DNA from: JASHUC01 sp035523875
Lineage (GTDB): Bacteria > Pseudomonadota > Gammaproteobacteria > Steroidobacterales > Steroidobacteraceae
NCBI GenBank assembly: GCA_035523875.1
Contig: DATKPY010000012.1
Span: 13,380 to 77,379 of the forward strand
Reading direction: 5' to 3'
DNA length: 64,000 bases
Shown here: positions 8,989 through 16,639 of the stretch, one piece after another
Layout: each line of letters opens with the position of its first letter
Position numbering within the stretch: the stretch's first letter is position 1
Program-made: the position numbers and the translations under genes
Notes under the pieces: generated by a model
What the model was told of the DNA's origin: nothing
What the model saw: the letters and a program-made list of their open reading frames with translations, nothing else
Databases searched by the model: none

Positions 8989-10490
8989 GCGAGACCGCGC
9001 CGGCAACGATTCCGCACTGGATCGATGGCAGCACCGTCCGCGGCGGCGCGGGCGTCTTGCCCGTCTTCAATCCCTCCCTCGGGCGCATCGTTCGCGAGCT
9101 GAAGCGCGCCGGCCGGAGCGAGGTGGCCGCCGCGGTCGCGAGCGCCGAGCGCGCCTTTCCCGGCTGGTCGCGCACAACCCCGCTCAAGCGCGCGCGCATC
9201 CTGTTCCGCTACCGCGAGATCCTGGCCGCGAACGCCGAGCGCTTGGCGGCGCTCATCGCGGAGGAGCACGGGAAGACGCGCGCGGACGCCCGCGCCGAGG
9301 TGGCGCGCGGGATCGAGGTGATCGAGTTCGCGTGCGGCGCGCCGCACCTGCTCAAAGGCGAGTTCAGCGCCGACGCCGGAGGAGGGGTCGACAACTTCGG
9401 CATGCGCGAGCCGCTCGGAGTCGTCGCGGGCGTCACGCCGTTCAACTTTCCCGTGATGGTGCCGCTTTGGATGTTCCCGCTCGCGCTCGCGGCCGGCAAC
9501 ACCTTCGTGCTCAAGCCCTCGGAGCGCGACCCTTCGGCAGCGCTCCTGCTCGCGCAGCTCCTGACCGACGCGGGCGCACCGCCCGGGGTGCTCAACGTCA
9601 TTCAAGGCGACCGGCTCGCGGTGGAAGCGCTGATCGAGCATCCGCGCATCGCCGCGGTGAGCTTGGTCGGCTCGACACCGGTTGCGCGTGAGGTGTACCT
9701 GCGAGCCACGAGAACCGGCAAGCGCGTGCAGGCACTCGGAGGCGCAAAGAACCACCTGGTTGTCATGCCGGACGCCGATCTTGAGGCCGCCGCCCAAGCA
9801 CTCATCGGGGCTGCCTATGGATCCGCCGGCGAGCGCTGCATGGCGGTGTCGGTCGCGGTGGCGGTGGGGGATGAGGTCGCCGAGCGGCTGATCGAGCTCA
9901 TGACCAGGCGGATCTCGAGGCTGCGCATCGGGCGCTCGGACGAGGAGGGCGTGGAGATGGGCCCGCTCGTCACCGACGCGCACCGCACGCGCGTCCGCGA
10001 GTACATCGAATGCGGCGTTGCCGAGGCTGCGCGGCTCGCGGTCGACGGGCGCAGTCACCCCTGCGTTGGGCTGCCGGGCTTCTTTCTCGGCCCATCGCTC
10101 TTCGATCACGTACGGCCGCACATGCGCATCTATCGCGAGGAGATCTTCGGTCCGGTGCTCGGCCTCGTGCGCGTGGCGAGCTACCGCGACGCGATCGACC
10201 TCATCAACGCGCACGCGCTCGCCAATGGCGCGGCGCTGTTCACGCAGAGCGGCGCCACGGCGCGCGAATTCATTGCCGATGCGGCGGTCGGCATGGTGGG
10301 CGTGAACGTACCCGTCCCCGTGCCCATGGCCTTTCACAGCTTCGGCGGCTGGCGTGCATCGCTCCACGGCGATCATCACATGTACGGGATGGAGGGGCTG
10401 CGCTTCTACACGCACCTGAAGACCGTGAGCCAGTCCTGGCCGCGCTCCGCACCGACCGAGCCCGCCTTCGCGATGCCCGCACCCGAATGA
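8985..10490 (+). CDS. mmsA: CoA-acylating methylmalonate-semialdehyde dehydrogenase
   Basis: Aldehyde dehydrogenase of 501 residues, NAD- and CoA-dependent, converting (methyl)malonate semialdehyde to propionyl- or acetyl-CoA in valine, thymine or inositol breakdown. Features are the TPFNFPVMVPLWMFP segment, cofactor-loop LVGSTPVAREVY, GGAKNH in place of the usual ELGGK, and the nucleophile Cys285 in SAGERCMAV, a combination typical of the MmsA/IolA subgroup. It uses a GTG start overlapping the upstream FAH stop by 4 nt, with AGGAG about 20 nt upstream; the next gene overlaps its stop by 4 nt. Confidence 0.9.
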   Translation: MSETAPATIPHWIDGSTVRGGAGVLPVFNPSLGRIVRELKRAGRSEVAAAVASAERAFPGWSRTTPLKRARILFRYREILAANAERLAALIAEEHGKTRADARAEVARGIEVIEFACGAPHLLKGEFSADAGGGVDNFGMREPLGVVAGVTPFNFPVMVPLWMFPLALAAGNTFVLKPSERDPSAALLLAQLLTDAGAPPGVLNVIQGDRLAVEALIEHPRIAAVSLVGSTPVAREVYLRATRTGKRVQALGGAKNHLVVMPDADLEAAAQALIGAAYGSAGERCMAVSVAVAVGDEVAERLIELMTRRISRLRIGRSDEEGVEMGPLVTDAHRTRVREYIECGVAEAARLAVDGRSHPCVGLPGFFLGPSLFDHVRPHMRIYREEIFGPVLGLVRVASYRDAIDLINAHALANGAALFTQSGATAREFIADAAVGMVGVNVPVPVPMAFHSFGGWRASLHGDHHMYGMEGLRFYTHLKTVSQSWPRSAPTEPAFAMPAPE

Positions 10491-11377
10491 GCCGGGGTCG
10501 CATCGCGCTCGTGTCGGCCGCGATCGCGGCCGGTCTCGATGAGGATGCGCCGCCGCTCGTTGCGGCGCTCGCGGACTGCGGACTCGAGGCTGAGCTCGTC
10601 GCCTGGGACGATCCGGCGGTCGACTGGCGGGTGTTCGAGATTGCGGTGCTGCGCTCGACGTGGGACTACGCCGAGCGGCTCGGTGAGTTCCTCGCCTGGG
10701 CTGCCCGAGCGAGTGCGCGCACGCAGCTGCTCAATCCACTGCCGGTGCTGCGCTGGAACACCGACAAGCACTACCTTGCCGAGCTGGCCGCGCGCGGCGT
10801 GCCCGTGGTGGCGAGCGCATTCATCGAGCCCGGGGATGAGGCGGATGGGGCGGTGCGCGCGTTTCTCGCGGCGCACCCCGAGGCGGAGATCGTGGTGAAG
10901 CCCGCGGTCGGGGCCGGATCGCGCGATGCGCTGCGCCACCTGCGTAGCGCCCCGGAGGCGATTCTCGGGCACGCCGCGCGGTTGCTCGCAAGCGGACGCA
11001 GCGCGCTCCTGCAGCCGTACCTCGATTCCGTCGATGAGCGCGGCGAGACGGCGCTCATGTTTGTCGACGGGCACTTCAGCCACGCGATCCGCAAGGGGCC
11101 GCTGCTCGCCCGGGGCGGGGCGCTGGTCGCGGGCCTGTTCGCGCCGGAGCAGGTGAGCGCGCGCGCGCCGTCGCCCGAGGAGCTCGGCGTGGCGCAGCGG
11201 GTGCTCGCGGCCGTACCCTACGAGCGGCTGCTGTACGCACGTGTCGATCTGATCCTCGATGCGAGCGGTGCCCCGCGGCTGCTCGAGCTCGAGCTCACCG
11301 AGCCGTCGTTCTTCTTCCAGCACGCGCCCGGCTCGGCGGCGCGCTTCGCGCGGGCGCTCGCCCGCAGGGGAGGATAA
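10487..11377 (+). CDS. ATP-grasp domain protein (DcsG-like)
   Basis: 296-residue protein with a glutathione-synthetase-like ATP-grasp fold. An N-terminal segment carries VLRSTWDYAERLGEF and RWNTDKHYLAELAARGVPVV. The ATP-grasp core has IVVKPAVGAGSRD (about residue 130) and the metal-binding C-terminal LLELELTEPSFFF. The RSTWDY signature occurs in the family including DcsG of D-cycloserine biosynthesis, but many members are uncharacterised. It likely makes an amide or ester bond by acyl-phosphate chemistry. It is embedded in the catabolic operon with a 4-nt overlap upstream and no gap downstream. Confidence 0.78.
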   Translation: MSRGRIALVSAAIAAGLDEDAPPLVAALADCGLEAELVAWDDPAVDWRVFEIAVLRSTWDYAERLGEFLAWAARASARTQLLNPLPVLRWNTDKHYLAELAARGVPVVASAFIEPGDEADGAVRAFLAAHPEAEIVVKPAVGAGSRDALRHLRSAPEAILGHAARLLASGRSALLQPYLDSVDERGETALMFVDGHFSHAIRKGPLLARGGALVAGLFAPEQVSARAPSPEELGVAQRVLAAVPYERLLYARVDLILDASGAPRLLELELTEPSFFFQHAPGSAARFARALARRGG

Positions 11378-12238
11378 ATGGAACCCGCTGAGAAGCCGGT
11401 GATGCAGAACAGCGCCGAGGACTGGGCGGGCGCCATGGGCGAGCGCTGGCTCCAGCACCTCGAGCGCTTCGAGGGAATGATCGCGCCGGTCGGGCAGGCG
11501 TTGATGGATCGTGCCGACATCCGCGCGGGCGAGCGGGTCATCGATGTGGGCTGCGGCGGCGGCGGCACCTCGATCGAGATCGCGCGGCGCGTCGGCCCCA
11601 CCGGGAGCGTGGTCGGTATCGACGTCTCCGCGCCGCTCACGCAGGCGGCGCAGGCACGGGCGCGCGCGGCGGCGGCGCGCAACTTGACCTTCCGCTGCGC
11701 GGATGCGGCCACGGCATCCGTGGACGGCGCCCCCTTTACGCGGCTGTTCTCGCGCTTCGGACTGCTGTTCTTCTCCGCTCCGCGCGCCGCATTCGCCAAT
11801 CTGCACGGCTGGCTCCTGCCCGGGGCGCGCGTGGATTTCAGCGCCTGGGCGCCGGCGCGCGAGAATCTGTGGATTGCACGGGCGATGGAAATCCTCGGCC
11901 GCTTCATTGCGCTTGCGCCGCCCGTGCCGCGGGCCCCAGGTCCATTCGCGCTCGATGACCCGCGGTATATCGAGGAGCTCCTCGCAGCCGGCGGCTTCTC
12001 GGGCGTGCAGATCGAGGTCTGGCGTGGCGCACAGCTCGTGGGCGGGCCCGGCGCCACGGCGGCCGAGGCCGCGACGTTTCTCGAGGAGGCGATGTCGATC
12101 GGCGCGCTCCTCGAGGATGCGCCGCGCGAAACGCGTGCCGCGATCACCGCTGAGCTCACGGCGCTCTTCGCTGCGCACCGCCAGGCCGTGGGCATCAGCA
12201 TGCCTGCGAGCGCCTATCTGGTGCGCGCGCGCGCCTGA
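11378..12238 (+). CDS. class I SAM-dependent methyltransferase
   Basis: 286-residue soluble methyltransferase. Motif I is VIDVGCGGGGTSIEIA (about residues 54-69), followed by the acidic ribose-binding residue in VVGIDVS. The C-terminal half resembles UbiE/Methyltransf_11-type enzymes acting on small molecules. Its ATG directly follows the ATP-grasp stop and the ribosome site GGGAGG lies inside that gene. The last gene of the operon starting at 8122, it may modify the ligase product; that is inference. Confidence 0.82.
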   Translation: MEPAEKPVMQNSAEDWAGAMGERWLQHLERFEGMIAPVGQALMDRADIRAGERVIDVGCGGGGTSIEIARRVGPTGSVVGIDVSAPLTQAAQARARAAAARNLTFRCADAATASVDGAPFTRLFSRFGLLFFSAPRAAFANLHGWLLPGARVDFSAWAPARENLWIARAMEILGRFIALAPPVPRAPGPFALDDPRYIEELLAAGGFSGVQIEVWRGAQLVGGPGATAAEAATFLEEAMSIGALLEDAPRETRAAITAELTALFAAHRQAVGISMPASAYLVRARA

Positions 12239-12273
12239 GCGGAAGGACCGCAACCGCAGGCCGAGCGCCCCGC

Positions 12274-13266
12274 TCAGCGCAGCGCCTCTCCGCGCCGATA
12301 CTCGGCCGTGAGCTCATCGAGTCGCTGCTTGAGCGGCGCCGCGAGCGCGAGTTCGGCCGCGGCGAGCGTCGCGGGCAGCTGCTCCGCGCGGCTCGCCCCG
12401 ATGATCGGTGCCGTGATCACGGGGTTCGCGAGCACCCACGCGACTGCGAGCGTCACGGGGTCGATCCCCGCCTCGCGTGCGATCGCGACGAAAGACTCGA
12501 CGGTGCGGAACTCGCGCTCGTGCCAGTAACGGCTCTGGTACATCGTCGCGGCGTTTCCGAGCGTGAAGCGCGTGCCGGCCGCGGGGCCGGCGGAGAGCGA
12601 ATGCTTGCCGCTCAGCAAGCCGCCGGCGAGCGGATTGTAGGGGATCACGGCGAGCCCCTCCTCCGCCGCAAGCGGCAGGAGCTCCCGCTCGATCTCTCTG
12701 AAGAGGAGCGCGTAGCGCGGCTGAACGGACGCGATCCGCGCGGTGCGCAGTACATCGCAGCGACCGAGCGCGCGCGCCAGGCGATAGGCGAGAAAGTTCG
12801 ACACGCCCACGTAACGGGCTTTCCCCGAGCGCACGATCTGATCGAGCGCCTGCAGAGTCTCATCGAGCGGCGTCGAGCGATCGTCCCCGTGCAGCTGATA
12901 GAGATCGACGTAGTCGGTCTTCAGGCGCCCGAGCGAGGCGTCGATGGCATCGAGCAGGTGCTTGCGCGAGGAGCCCTGATCCCAATCGCTCGGGCCCACC
13001 TTGACGAAGGCCTTGGTCGCGACGATGAAGCGTGCGCGGCGGCCCTCGAGCCATCGCCCCAGGATCTCCTCGGTCCGTCCGACGGTCGTCACGTCACCGC
13101 CGAGCGGATAGGCATCGGCGCAATCGAGGAAATTCACGCCGCCATCCGCGGCGGCATCGAGGATGGCGCGCGCGCCGGCCTCACTCGTCTGCAAGCCGAA
13201 GGTCATCGTGCCGAGACAGACCCGGGAGACCGAGAGCCCGGTACTGCCGAATCGTGTGTAGCGCAT
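12274..13266 (-). CDS. aldo/keto reductase
   Basis: 330-residue NAD(P)H-dependent oxidoreductase of the AKR superfamily with the (beta/alpha)8 fold. The catalytic tetrad is visible as Asp48, Tyr53, Lys85 (IVATKAF) and His126 (LYQLHGDD). The C-terminal IIGASRAEQL segment binds the cofactor phosphate. Closest in style to the YajO/Tas-type AKR11/12 reductases of bacteria; the substrate is unknown. The ribosome site GAGGAGG lies 7-8 nt before the ATG, and TAGAAT on the minus strand (13288-13293) is a good -10. Convergent with the preceding methyltransferase. Confidence 0.88.
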   Translation of the reverse strand: MRYTRFGSTGLSVSRVCLGTMTFGLQTSEAGARAILDAAADGGVNFLDCADAYPLGGDVTTVGRTEEILGRWLEGRRARFIVATKAFVKVGPSDWDQGSSRKHLLDAIDASLGRLKTDYVDLYQLHGDDRSTPLDETLQALDQIVRSGKARYVGVSNFLAYRLARALGRCDVLRTARIASVQPRYALLFREIERELLPLAAEEGLAVIPYNPLAGGLLSGKHSLSAGPAAGTRFTLGNAATMYQSRYWHEREFRTVESFVAIAREAGIDPVTLAVAWVLANPVITAPIIGASRAEQLPATLAAAELALAAPLKQRLDELTAEYRRGEALR

Positions 13267-13387
13267 CGAGCGGCCTCCTCGAAGCCGATTCTACCCGCGC
13301 GGCGGGTGGCGCGATGGCCGCGCGGTCCGCGCCGCGGATGTCAGCACCCGCTCCGCTGCGGTAGGATGCAAGCCAAAGGGGGGGATC

Positions 13388-14119
13388 ATGGGGACCTCAA
13401 TTCTTCGCGCCGCGGGGTCGCTTGCGGGCCTTGCAGCGCTCGCGGCCCTCGCCGCCTGCGGGAAGCCCGGCTCGAGCGCGGGCCCGAGCCGCGGCGATGC
13501 GCTGAGCGCACTCGAGCAGCAGATTGCGACGCTCGAGACCGAGGCGGCACGGGTGCAGGACGTGAGCGACATCAAGCGTCTGCAGCGTGCCTACGGCTAT
13601 TACCTCGACGCGGGCGAGTGGGACCAGGCGGCCGACCTCTTTGCCGACGACGGCTCGATCGAGATCGGGCTCGACGGGGTGTATGTCGGCAAGGAGCGCG
13701 TGCGGCAGTACCTGCACGCGCTCGGTCACGGCCGCAACGGGCTCGCCTACGGCGAGCTCAACGAGCACATGCAGCTGCAGCCGGTCATCGATGTATCCGG
13801 CGATGGGCGCACGGCCAAGGGCCGCTGGCGCGCGTTCATCATGGCCGGGCAGTACGGCAAGCGCGCGCTCTGGGGCGAGGGCCCGTACGAGAACGACTAC
13901 GTGAAAGTGAACGGCCTCTGGAAGATCGCGAAGGTGCACTGGTACCAGACATTCATGGTGCCGTATCGGGGAGGCTGGGCGCACAACAAGGATGCGACCG
14001 GAGGCATCTACGTCTCGAAGACGCTGCCTCCCGACCGGCCGCCGACCGAGCGGTATGCAACCTGGCCGAGCGTCTACATTCCGCCGTTTCACTACAAGAA
14101 TCCCGTCACGGGCCGATGA
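13388..14119 (+). CDS. SnoaL/NTF2-like lipoprotein, paralogue 1
   Basis: 243-residue exported protein. A signal segment ends in the lipobox LAAC, so it is probably lipid-anchored. A coiled-coil-like region follows, then a SnoaL_4/NTF2-type cone fold with AYGYYLDAGEWDQAADLFADDGS. The family includes small-molecule isomerases and dehydratases as well as non-catalytic binders. The last part (PPDRPPTERYATWPSVYIPPFHY) is shared with the next two genes, so this is the first of three tandem copies. A GGGGGG-rich ribosome site precedes the ATG. Confidence 0.8.
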   Translation: MGTSILRAAGSLAGLAALAALAACGKPGSSAGPSRGDALSALEQQIATLETEAARVQDVSDIKRLQRAYGYYLDAGEWDQAADLFADDGSIEIGLDGVYVGKERVRQYLHALGHGRNGLAYGELNEHMQLQPVIDVSGDGRTAKGRWRAFIMAGQYGKRALWGEGPYENDYVKVNGLWKIAKVHWYQTFMVPYRGGWAHNKDATGGIYVSKTLPPDRPPTERYATWPSVYIPPFHYKNPVTGR

Positions 14120-14138
14120 GATGCGAGGGGGAGCGCTC

Positions 14139-14909
14139 ATGAATGCATTACGAGCGGGCGCCTGCGGCGCCGCGCTGCTCGCGGCGTCCGCCTCGCTCTG
14201 GTGGGCCTGGGCGCAGCCCACTCGCGCCGACGGCGACACCGATCGCGCGCTCGCGCAGCTTCAGGGGCGGGTTGCCGCGCTCAAGCAGCGCATCGCTCGC
14301 CTGCAGGATGCCGATCAGATCGAGAATCTCATCTCCGCCTATGGCTACTACCTCGACAAGCAGCAGTGGGATCAGCTCGCGGATCTCTTCGCCGACGACG
14401 GCAGCATGGAGATCTCGCTGCGCGGGATCTACATCGGCAAGCCGAGCATCCGGCGCGCGCTCGAGCTGTTTGGTCCGCAGAACATCGAGCCCGGACATCT
14501 GCACAACCACATTCAGCTGCAGCCGGTCATTCACATCGCCGACGACGGCATCCACGCCTGGAGCCGCAGCCGCGCGTTGAGCGAGCTCGCGACCTACCAG
14601 CGCATCGGGATGTGGGGTGACGGGGTGTACGTGAACGAGTACGTCAAGGAGAACGGAATCTGGAAGATCGCGAAGGATCACGTGTACACGACGTTCTTCG
14701 CGACCTACGAGAAGGGCTGGCAGGACGGTGCGGGCGGGGCGCCCAAGGAAAGCAGCACGATCCGGCCTGACCGTCCGCCGAGTGAGCTCTACGATGCGTT
14801 TCCGGGCGAGTACATCCCGCCGTTCGACTTCAAGCATCCGGTCACGGGCGCACCGATCGAGATTCCCGCCGCGCTCGCCGTCAAGCCCAACACCGGAGGC
14901 CGCCCGTGA
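14139..14909 (+). CDS. SnoaL/NTF2-like secreted protein, paralogue 2
   Basis: 256 residues: Sec signal (MNALRAGACGAALLAAS, with cleavage probably after AWA), heptad-rich stretch, then the SnoaL-like domain with AYGYYLDKQQWDQLADLFADD, GDGVYVNEYVKENGIWKI and the family tail PPSELYDAFPGEYIPPFDF. Start ATG 14139 is preferred over ATG 14121 because GAGGGGGAG sits about 8 nt upstream. It lies 19 nt after paralogue 1 and overlaps paralogue 3 by 4 nt. Unlike paralogue 1 it lacks a lipobox, so it is probably periplasmic or secreted. Confidence 0.8.
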   Translation: MNALRAGACGAALLAASASLWWAWAQPTRADGDTDRALAQLQGRVAALKQRIARLQDADQIENLISAYGYYLDKQQWDQLADLFADDGSMEISLRGIYIGKPSIRRALELFGPQNIEPGHLHNHIQLQPVIHIADDGIHAWSRSRALSELATYQRIGMWGDGVYVNEYVKENGIWKIAKDHVYTTFFATYEKGWQDGAGGAPKESSTIRPDRPPSELYDAFPGEYIPPFDFKHPVTGAPIEIPAALAVKPNTGGRP

Positions 14910-15652
14910 GAAAGAAACTCGCCGCGGTGAGCGCTCTCGCGCTCGCGCTCGCCGTCGCGGGCGCGTGGGTGGTGCGGGCACAGTCGCAGCAGAGCGACGA
15001 CCCACGGCTCGCCGCGGCACGCGCGCGTCTCGATGCGCTCGATGCGTCGGTCGGGCGGCTGGAGGACGAGCGCGAGATCGAGAACCTGCAGCGCACGTAC
15101 GGCTATTTCGTCGACAAGGCGATGTGGCGCGAGACTGCGGACCTGTTCGCCGATGATGCGACGCTCGAGATCGGCGGCCGCGGCGTGTTCGTGGGCAAGG
15201 CGCGAATCCTGCAGTACCTCGACTGGCTTGCCCCGAAAGGTCTTGCCCACGGGCTCCTCTTCAACCACATTCAGCTGCAGCCGATCGTCACGGTCGCGCC
15301 CGACGGCCGCACGGCGCGGGGCCGCTGGCGCTTCCTCGCGGAGGTCGGCGTGTACAAGAACCGCGCCCTGTGGGGGATCGGCACCTACGAGAACGCGTAT
15401 GTGAAGGAGGGCGGGGTGTGGAAGATCCAAACCCTGCACGGGTATTTCCGCATGTACACCCCGTATGCGGCCGGATGGGCGAAGGCGGCGAGCGCGAACA
15501 CGCACCCCGAGAAGGATTTGCCGCCGGACCGGCCGCCGACAGTCCGCTATGCAATCTATCCGGCCACCTTCATTCCGCCCTACGACTACCCGAATCCCGT
15601 GACCGGTGAGCCCGCACCCGATCCTGCAAGCCTCGCGCAAGCGCCACGCTGA
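14906..15652 (+). CDS. SnoaL/NTF2-like secreted protein, paralogue 3
   Basis: 248 residues with a Sec signal (MRKKLAAVSALALALAVAGA, cleavage probably after VRA). The same architecture as its two neighbours follows: a short helical region, TYGYFVDKAMWRETADLFADD, an IQLQPIVTV strand and the tail PPTVRYAIYPATFIPPYDY. It uses a GTG start that overlaps the upstream stop. Three copies in one operon suggest subunits of a hetero-oligomer or enzymes of related specificity; the substrate is unknown. Confidence 0.8.
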   Translation: MRKKLAAVSALALALAVAGAWVVRAQSQQSDDPRLAAARARLDALDASVGRLEDEREIENLQRTYGYFVDKAMWRETADLFADDATLEIGGRGVFVGKARILQYLDWLAPKGLAHGLLFNHIQLQPIVTVAPDGRTARGRWRFLAEVGVYKNRALWGIGTYENAYVKEGGVWKIQTLHGYFRMYTPYAAGWAKAASANTHPEKDLPPDRPPTVRYAIYPATFIPPYDYPNPVTGEPAPDPASLAQAPR

Positions 15653-15662
15653 GGCCGGACCC

Positions 15663-16424
15663 CTAGTAGACCGGGGGAAGCGCCGCGTCCTTGCTCTTCC
15701 GCAGCGCTTCGAGGTGATCGAGCCAGCCTTCCTCGTTGCACTCGTACGGCAGGAACACCTGGGTCGGGTCGCGGCCCCATTTTTTCTCCGCCTTCACCGT
15801 CGTCACGTAGAAGCTCGGGTCGGTCAAGGTCCAGTCGTCCACCAGCACCCGCTCCCCCTTGGCATCCCGCGTGAGACGGTAGCGCTCGATGATGTGCGCC
15901 TGGTCGCTGTGCGGGTAGAGCTGATCCTCCTGCTCCTTGAGCGAGGTCGTGTCGACGACCAGCGTGTCGCCCTCCCAGCGGCCGGTCGAGTACCCGTCGC
16001 GGTCGGGAATGCGGTCGCCGGGGGCGCTCACTCTGCTGCCGAAGTAGATGTGGCGGAGCTCCCCGTAGGCTTCGTAGACGATGAGGATCTCATCGGGCCG
16101 CTGCACGATCTCCATCGGATAGCCGCCGGAGAAGACCATCGACTCCGGCATCCCGTACCCGAGGCAGAATTTTCCCGGGTTGTCATCGCCCGGGGTGACG
16201 AGCGCTCGGTACTCATCGACCTTCCTCTGCGCGGTGGGGGTGAGCGGCAGCTTCATGCGCGCGCGCAGCGCGCGCACGGAGGGCTGTCCTGGTTCCACGT
16301 ACGGGCCCCAAACTCCCGAGAAGTCCGGATGCGTAGCGGCGGCGCTGGCCGCTGCCGCTCCGAGACACCCGAGGAGCGCAGCGGCCGCGAGCAACCTCAA
16401 GCGGATTGAATACCCCTTCGGCAT
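15663..16424 (-). CDS. exported protein of unknown function
   Basis: 253 residues starting with a clear Sec signal (RLRLLAAAALLGCLGAAAASA, about residues 8-28). The mature part opens with HPDFSGVWGPY and has GRWEGDTLVVDTTS near residue 150, hallmarks of an uncharacterised secreted family common in sphingomonads, Acidobacteria and related soil bacteria, probably beta-rich. No catalytic motif is recognisable. It is convergent with the SnoaL trio (10 nt apart) and divergent from the esterase operon. The function is not predicted. Confidence 0.7.
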   Translation of the reverse strand: MPKGYSIRLRLLAAAALLGCLGAAAASAAATHPDFSGVWGPYVEPGQPSVRALRARMKLPLTPTAQRKVDEYRALVTPGDDNPGKFCLGYGMPESMVFSGGYPMEIVQRPDEILIVYEAYGELRHIYFGSRVSAPGDRIPDRDGYSTGRWEGDTLVVDTTSLKEQEDQLYPHSDQAHIIERYRLTRDAKGERVLVDDWTLTDPSFYVTTVKAEKKWGRDPTQVFLPYECNEEGWLDHLEALRKSKDAALPPVY

Positions 16425-16484
16425 CGACGTCCCCCTCGATCGGAATCGTTCGGTTGACGAGTCTACCAGGCGTCAAGCCGTTCG

Positions 16485-16514
16485 TTGACAGGCGGGAGAT
16501 CCACTCGCTAGGCT
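16485..16514 (+). promoter_or_regulatory. putative sigma70 promoter of esterase-glucosidase operon
   Basis: A perfect TTGACA (16485-16490) and a weak TAGGCT (16509-16514) with an 18-nt spacer. The start point would be near 16521, just before the LacI-type operator at 16524, leaving a leader of about 119 nt to the ATG at 16640. Confidence 0.5.
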
Positions 16515-16523
16515 GGACGGAAA

Positions 16524-16537
16524 TGAAAACGATTGCA
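16524..16537 (+). promoter_or_regulatory. LacI-family operator (cre-like)
   Basis: TGAAAACGATTGCA matches the LacI/GalR-family consensus TGNAANCGNTNNCA at every fixed position, including the central CG. It lies immediately downstream of the proposed transcription start, where repressor binding would block initiation. The LacI-type gene at 20916-21968, convergent with the same operon, is the obvious candidate regulator. The assignment is inference. Confidence 0.6.
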
Positions 16538-16639
16538 TGGCGACGCGCGGCCGGCGTTCGCGGCGCATCGCGCCGCATCGATCGCGCTCGTGCCATGCTA
16601 TGCGGATGCCGCAGCGTCCGCGAGTGGGAGGGGGGTCGG

